Below, one piece after another: positions 38,712 through 42,788 of a DNA stretch of 42,788 nucleotides; position 1 is the stretch's first letter, and each line of letters begins with the position of its first letter. Made by a program: the position numbers and the translations under genes. Source of the DNA: a virus; the IMG/VR virus record IMGVR_UViG_3300025728_000362, positions 1 through 42,788 of that record; one strand, given 5' to 3'. The notes below the pieces were generated by a model. It was given only the letters and a program-made list of their open reading frames with translations. It did no database searches and had not been told where the DNA came from.

Positions 38712-40115
38712 ATGCCAACAAATGATTTTAAGGCTTTTGCTGTAGCGCCCGGCGCAAATGTATTAAGTCAGTCTGATTACAATTCTTTGGCAGCAGTTTC
38801 TACAGGCTGGCAAGGTGGCGTAGCAAAATCAGCGGAAGTTAATAAGGCCATGCGTCAGGCGACATTCATAGTGGCAGCATTGGCGCAATTTGTTTCAGAT
38901 AAATCAAATCAGGATGTGCTTGATGATGGGAATATCTCTGGGTTCGTCACAAAACTAATCACCGCATTCAACCAGACATCTCAGCCACTCGACGCCACAT
39001 TAACCGCGATCGCTGGCCTTGCTGGTTCGGCAAATAAGCTAGCCTATTTCACTGGTGCGGACACAGCATCGTTAACAGACTTTACAGATGTTGGGCGAAA
39101 TATTATTGGTAAAAATGCCATCGCTGACGTTCTCACCTACCTCGGGTTAGGTTCGGCAGCGAAGGCACAGGCGGGTGACTTCATTTCCTCTGGCGGTGGT
39201 AACTATTCCGCTTATCTTCGTTTAACCGGAGTTGAAACACTCCCAACTGAAGCAGCTTCGGGAAACCTTTCTTCTCTTTACAGCGCGCCAAGTCCAATCT
39301 CTCCTGGCTCAGTTGCGGCTGGGTTTACTGCTAACTGGTATGGAACGCAAATAATTTCTGGCGTTATTCGAGGGGCCTCTAATGGCTCCCTTGGATATGG
39401 CGTAGACATTAACGGGACCCGGCTTTTTCAGATTGATATGAGCGGGAATGCTTATGCTAACGGAGTGAAGCTATCAACAGAATTATACGCTTCTAATCAA
39501 GCCTATCAGGCGCAGACTAATGCCAAGAGCTACGCGGACACGACATTTGTCCCATTAATGAGAAAAGTAAATAACAAGGCGTTGAGTTCAGATATTTCTC
39601 TTAGTGCATCAGATGTAGGGGCAATATCTTCAGGTGGCGGAAATTATCCCGCTATTCTTCGAATGACTGGATTAGAAACAATCCCCACCGAGCCATCAGC
39701 TTCAAATCTTTCAGCCCTTTATAGTGCCCCATCCCCAGTACAAGCTGGAAGCGTAGCTTCGGGAACGGTGCATAACTGGTACAGCACTCAAATAATTGCC
39801 GGATTGATACGTAATGCTTCAACAGGTTCGAACGGGTGGGGAGTTTTTGTAAATGGGCAACTTCGATTTCTTGTTGATCTAAGTGGGAATGTTTATGCAG
39901 GAGGCACAAATAAACTTGCTACCGAAGCTTATGTAAATCAGAACTTTGTGCAAGATGTAAGGCTTGGGGCGGAGGTTACTGCTCCTGCGAGCAACCACGA
40001 TGGAGGGTATGTGTTAACTGCGTTTGATGCTTCGGGCGGAGGCGCGACAACCCTTTACAGAAGACCTCTCCAAAAGTTGATTAATGGCTCATGGGTAACG
40101 GTAGGTTCAATGTGA
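38712..40115 (+). CDS. Tail fibre protein with duplicated module
   Basis: A 467-residue receptor-binding fibre. Residues 1-130 (MPTNDFKAFAVAPGANVLSQ; LDATLTAIAGLAG) are the conserved baseplate-attachment part. Residues about 158-250 and 305-397 are two copies of a roughly 93-residue module beginning ISSGGGNY and ending near SGN-YA-G. The C-terminal 70 residues carry the likely tip. The ATG at 38712 is just after the previous stop, with GGAG upstream. Its stop overlaps the chaperone's GTG. Confidence 0.88.
   Translation: MPTNDFKAFAVAPGANVLSQSDYNSLAAVSTGWQGGVAKSAEVNKAMRQATFIVAALAQFVSDKSNQDVLDDGNISGFVTKLITAFNQTSQPLDATLTAIAGLAGSANKLAYFTGADTASLTDFTDVGRNIIGKNAIADVLTYLGLGSAAKAQAGDFISSGGGNYSAYLRLTGVETLPTEAASGNLSSLYSAPSPISPGSVAAGFTANWYGTQIISGVIRGASNGSLGYGVDINGTRLFQIDMSGNAYANGVKLSTELYASNQAYQAQTNAKSYADTTFVPLMRKVNNKALSSDISLSASDVGAISSGGGNYPAILRMTGLETIPTEPSASNLSALYSAPSPVQAGSVASGTVHNWYSTQIIAGLIRNASTGSNGWGVFVNGQLRFLVDLSGNVYAGGTNKLATEAYVNQNFVQDVRLGAEVTAPASNHDGGYVLTAFDASGGGATTLYRRPLQKLINGSWVTVGSM
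39183..39464 (+). repeat. Tail-fibre module, copy 1
   Basis: Encodes ISSGGGNYSAYLRLTGVETL through SGNAYANG. It is clearly homologous along its whole length to the segment at 39624-39905. The copies are diverged, so the duplication is old or one copy was exchanged. Confidence 0.85.
39624..39905 (+). repeat. Tail-fibre module, copy 2
   Basis: Encodes ISSGGGNYPAILRMTGLETI through SGNVYAGG, the second copy of the module. Both copies are exactly 282 bases in this delimitation, with start points 441 bases apart. Confidence 0.85.
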
Positions 40116-40636
40116 AAACTTTCAAAAACTTTTTAATAAATGAAAATCTAACAGATGAGCAAAAGAGTCTGTCGGAAGATTTTAATGTGTTATTCATTAG
40201 TGACGAAGGAGAAAATGACTGGTATGAATGTCAGAAGATGTTTAAATCCAGTTCTTGGAAGGTGTTAATTAATGATTGTGGTGTTGTTGTCTCATTTTCT
40301 AAAGATGCCAGCTCGATGTTTCCTGCTAATTTAAATGTTGTTGAAGTTGAAGATATTCCTGAAGGTTTAAATATTTCAGGTGAGTGGCATTACGATTTTG
40401 ATAAGTCTGCTTTTAAAGAGAATTATTCATTTAAATTAGAATCACAAAGAGAAGCTTTGATAGCAAAAGCAACTTCGAAAATGACGTATCTTTTACAAGC
40501 AAAAGAGGATGGGGACATAACAAATGAAGAAGATGCCTATCTAACAGCGATGAAAGACTATAGAGCAGCGCTGAGGCGAATGGAACTACAGGGGGGGCAG
40601 TCAGTTGATTGGCCTACAGAACCTCAAAGTTTTTGA
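40112..40636 (+). CDS. tfa: Tail fibre assembly chaperone (Tfa)
   Basis: A 174-residue protein of the Caudo_TAP family. The start VKTFKNFLINENLTDEQ is the typical Tfa N-terminus, and the C-terminal helix with YLLQAKEDGDITNEEDAYL and WPTEPQ is diagnostic. The GTG at 40112 overlaps the fibre stop (ATGTGA). The gene is notably AT-rich compared with the baseplate genes, so fibre tip and chaperone were probably exchanged horizontally. Confidence 0.88.
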   Translation: MKTFKNFLINENLTDEQKSLSEDFNVLFISDEGENDWYECQKMFKSSSWKVLINDCGVVVSFSKDASSMFPANLNVVEVEDIPEGLNISGEWHYDFDKSAFKENYSFKLESQREALIAKATSKMTYLLQAKEDGDITNEEDAYLTAMKDYRAALRRMELQGGQSVDWPTEPQSF

Positions 40637-40693
40637 ATAGATTATATATATAGTTTATAGTTACGCCATTCACTTTAGCCCAGAATAGAACAT

Positions 40694-41800
40694 ATGCAAA
40701 CTCATCCAATCAAGTCAATTCAAGCATTACGCGGTATTGCTGCATTATTGGTACTAGTTTTTCATTACAAATGGTCAGTGGGACTAATGGGAGAAGATGG
40801 CTTCATAGGCTCACTTGTAAATGCTGGTGGTATCGGCGTAACTATATTTTTTATTCTAAGCGGTTTCATTATGGTTTACTCATCAAAGCATAAAACATCC
40901 CCCTTAGAATTTGCAATAAATAGATTTTCTAGAATTTATCCTTTATATCTTTTTTTTATAATGTTATGTTTTTTCATTAGCGGTGCAATGAGCACATTCC
41001 ATTATGAAGATAAGACAGTTAATTTAATAAACTCATTCTTTTTCTTTCCAGTTAGTAATGACAATGCCCCTGCATATATTGACCTTAAAAGCCTTTCAGC
41101 TGTGAGATGGACATTAGGCTATGAAATGTTTTTTTACGTTCTGCTGGCTTTTAGTATGTTTTTCAAACACAAAAATATAGCTCTCTTTTCCGTTTTCTCG
41201 TTACTTTTAGTCATAATTCCTTCTTTGTCTGGATTTTTTCCGACGCTGTCTGTCAATGGGTATGCCTACGATTCTGTAATTTTATCATTTATCACAAATC
41301 CCATAATGTATGAGTTTGTTGCGGGAGTGATTATAGCTATTTTTATAAATAAGATTGATGGTATCTGCGGTAAAAAAATAAGGTTAATTATTCTTTCAAT
41401 AAGTACGATTCTGGTTGTATATTTTTGTTTTTATAGAGGGATGAATGATCATGGGTTTGATTCTTCGGCATTGTATCTTTCTATATTTTTTGGCTCTATC
41501 GTGATGAATAAAGAACTATTGGACCGTTTTACTCCGAAATTTATGGTTTATATAGGTGAGATATCATTTTCCATTTATTTATTACATAATCCGATTATGT
41601 ATATGACGCGTAAGTATTTCTTGAAAGTTGACCAAGGCTGGCTTTTGGTATGTACTGCAACAATATTAACACTGGCAGCATCATTCTTATCGCATAATTA
41701 TTTAGAAGTCAAAGCATCTCGTTGGGTAAAGAAGATGTTGCTCAAGTTAGTAAAGAGCGAGGGGAATACTAATCAAGATACCACCTCCAACATATCTTGA
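40694..41800 (+). CDS. Membrane acyltransferase (O-antigen acetylase type)
   Basis: A 368-residue integral membrane protein of the acyltransferase-3 family with about ten hydrophobic helices. The marks are SIQALRGIAALLVLVFHY with the conserved Arg/His and the later RFSRIYPLYL block; WTLGYEMFFYVLLA is also typical. Such prophage genes add acetyl groups to O-antigen or other surface sugars and change serotype or phage receptor. Very AT-rich with no overlap to Tfa, so it is a moron likely expressed in the lysogen. The ribosome site is weak. Confidence 0.87.
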   Translation: MQTHPIKSIQALRGIAALLVLVFHYKWSVGLMGEDGFIGSLVNAGGIGVTIFFILSGFIMVYSSKHKTSPLEFAINRFSRIYPLYLFFIMLCFFISGAMSTFHYEDKTVNLINSFFFFPVSNDNAPAYIDLKSLSAVRWTLGYEMFFYVLLAFSMFFKHKNIALFSVFSLLLVIIPSLSGFFPTLSVNGYAYDSVILSFITNPIMYEFVAGVIIAIFINKIDGICGKKIRLIILSISTILVVYFCFYRGMNDHGFDSSALYLSIFFGSIVMNKELLDRFTPKFMVYIGEISFSIYLLHNPIMYMTRKYFLKVDQGWLLVCTATILTLAASFLSHNYLEVKASRWVKKMLLKLVKSEGNTNQDTTSNIS

Positions 41801-42119
41801 AGTGATTTATCAAACACCTCTTTAACGCGTACTGTAATATTACTAACAGGCTTCTTATCCGCATTAGGTTTTATTTGAAACAGATTTTTTCCTTCGAAAA
41901 TAGCGGTATTCCATACCTGAGCGGTTAAACAACCGTTCAAGCTCCTCGACCTAGCTCTCAAGGACCTTGCCGTCTGTCGCGCTCAGATAGAGGCAGTAAA
42001 ATTAGCAATGATTGACGTGTCTCATGCAGAACAAGCTTTATCATTTTCTTTCCTTCCCGATCAGCAGCATACCCGCGTTAGAAAAATACTCTCTTCCCAT
42101 TACAAAAAACTCATGATTA
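41801..42119. other. No convincing gene; possible remnant region
   Basis: About 320 bases between the acyltransferase and the SOS operon. A minus-strand frame of 62 codons (41773-41961) overlaps the acyltransferase end and has no ribosome site. A plus-strand frame through 41950-42150 has no start with a ribosome site. Either may be the remnant of a lost gene. No terminator or RNA gene is clear. Confidence 0.4.
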
Positions 42120-42139
42120 TACTGTATGCATTAACAGTA
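42120..42139 (+). promoter_or_regulatory. LexA (SOS) box
   Basis: TACTGTATGCATTAACAGTA fits the LexA consensus CTG-N10-CAG with symmetric flanks. It lies 15 bases before the start of the two-gene operon at the right end, which is therefore expected to be induced by DNA damage. Confidence 0.88.
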
Positions 42140-42154
42140 TTTTTGAGGTTGGTT

Positions 42155-42394
42155 ATGGGCAGGCGATATGAAATTGATGCAGCATTCAAAGCTGCAATCA
42201 GGATCAGTGAGAAGGGGCGGCGCACGGTCGCTACTGAGGATTTCTGTGCCGAATTGGAGAAAGTGAATTGCCGCTGGGAATTGAAGGAGGCGAACCGGTG
42301 GATTGAGATGTACGTCAGTACGTTCCGTGATGTTTCAGAAACTGACGGAGAGCGCCGCATTTTCATGCTTTTCAATCCAAACGGAGGGCTTTGA
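42155..42394 (+). CDS. Small SOS-controlled protein upstream of humD
   Basis: A 79-residue protein, MGRRYEIDAAFKAAIRISEK to FNPNGGL, of a type found before umuD-like genes in enterobacterial prophages. GAGG precedes the ATG at 42155, directly after the LexA box. The frame open further upstream crosses the box and is not used. It ends one base before the humD start codon. Function unknown; helical with a conserved WELKEANRWIEMYV middle. Confidence 0.72.
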   Translation: MGRRYEIDAAFKAAIRISEKGRRTVATEDFCAELEKVNCRWELKEANRWIEMYVSTFRDVSETDGERRIFMLFNPNGGL

Positions 42395-42395
42395 T

Positions 42396-42788
42396 ATGGG
42401 TTTCCCATCCCCAGCCGCTGACTACGAAGCTAATAGGGTTACTCCCAACGATGCATGCCAATGGTTTGGTAAGCCGAACCAGTATCTGATGCGTGCTGCT
42501 GAAACCAGCTGGCGAGCGGGTATTAAAAAAGACGCCATGCTCATTCTCGATTCTGCCCGGAAACCGTGTGAAGGCAGCATTGTAGTGGCCACGATTGGTG
42601 GCGAATTTGTGCTTAGGCGTATGCGATTTCACCCAACATTATGCCTGCAGTCTTTGGATCATCCGGATGAGGTAACACTTATCGAAGGAGGGGAATGGGA
42701 AGGGGAGGAAACGCTAATATTCGCCGTAGTGACTCACGTAATCAACGACGCGACGACGGAAGAGTTTGACGATAGTCCATTCATGTAA
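42396..42788 (+). CDS. humD: HumD-like UmuD' mimic
   Basis: A 130-residue UmuD-family protein. It begins MGFPSPAADYEANRV, that is, exactly where UmuD' begins after self-cleavage (GFPSPAADYVEQR). Ser38 (AAETSW) matches the catalytic Ser, but the Lys position is Arg74 (EFVLRRMRF), so self-cleavage is neither needed nor likely. It should act as a ready-made UmuD' for translesion polymerase V, as P1 HumD does. GGAGGG precedes the ATG. It shares the LexA-controlled operon. No umuC is in the window, so it would use the host UmuC. Confidence 0.85.
   Translation: MGFPSPAADYEANRVTPNDACQWFGKPNQYLMRAAETSWRAGIKKDAMLILDSARKPCEGSIVVATIGGEFVLRRMRFHPTLCLQSLDHPDEVTLIEGGEWEGEETLIFAVVTHVINDATTEEFDDSPFM

Larger units (their letters stand above)
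1..42788. mobile_element. Temperate prophage, lambdoid early region with contractile-tail virion module
   Basis: Integrase at one end, a UmuD'-like lysogenic gene at the other, and between them repressor/Cro control, replication, lysis, packaging, head, tail, baseplate and fibre genes in the usual order. Nearly all expected modules are present and open, so the element looks intact; the only clearly broken gene is a small one at 35.2 kb. No attL/attR direct repeat can be seen because both edges coincide with gene ends. The sheath, tube and baseplate genes indicate myovirus morphology. Host group (Enterobacterales) is inferred from gene types, not proven. Confidence 0.93.

Noticed and set aside
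41773-41961. 62-codon minus-strand gene after the acyltransferase
   Set aside because: No ribosome site, overlaps the acyltransferase end, and no recognisable family; could be a remnant but not supported.
1-42788. Recognisable attL/attR repeats within the window
   Set aside because: Both window edges coincide with gene ends, and no matching terminal direct repeat was found by eye.

Overview
The window reads as one complete temperate prophage of an enterobacterial (gammaproteobacterial) host. The minus-strand integrase stops at base 1 and a UmuD'-like gene stops at base 42788, so the attachment sites must lie just outside. Host group is inferred from lambda-type iterons, the phage 21-type lysis cassette, a phage 82-type Q, a GrlR-family gene and HumD. 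I cannot name a species. The phage is a mosaic: lambdoid early, replication and lysis regions are joined to a contractile-tail (myovirus) virion module.

Left (minus-strand) operon, 10.8 kb down to 1: PL lies in a three-site operator (OL). A long untranslated leader follows, carrying a C4/CI-type antisense RNA element and an intrinsic terminator just before the first gene. Then come small accessory genes, a recombination set (DEDD exonuclease, Sak4-like ATPase, ssDNA-binding protein ending in the host SSB tail), more small genes of unknown function, an MT-A70 adenine methyltransferase, an unusual repeat-filled cytosine methyltransferase, an excisionase-like HTH protein and the integrase.

Immunity and right operon, 11.2-16.9 kb: a CI-like repressor faces a Cro-like gene across a second three-site operator (OR/PR). 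CII, an OOP-like antisense RNA, an O-type initiator with four lambda iterons inside its gene, a DnaB helicase, NinB, RusA and antiterminator Q follow. A lambda-like PR' promoter and terminator come next.

Late region, 17-40.6 kb: S21-type pinholin, SAR endolysin, Rz with Rz1 embedded, a GrlR-like moron and a divergent membrane gene; then terminase, DUF1073 portal, MuF-like head protein, protease/scaffold, decoration and DUF2184 capsid proteins, connector proteins, sheath, tube, tail assembly chaperone with a -1 frameshift site, tape measure with a lytic transglycosylase domain, baseplate, tail fibre and chaperone. A small AT-rich cassette with its own terminator and one frameshifted gene interrupts the baseplate genes. 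The right end holds an AT-rich membrane acyltransferase (likely O-antigen modification) and a LexA-box operon encoding a small protein and a UmuD' mimic.

The least ordinary points are the antisense-RNA/attenuator leader of the early operon, the nine-unit repeat domain in the cytosine methyltransferase, the SSB-tail mimic, loss of the catalytic lysine position in both LexA-fold proteins (CI and HumD), and the duplicated module in the tail fibre.
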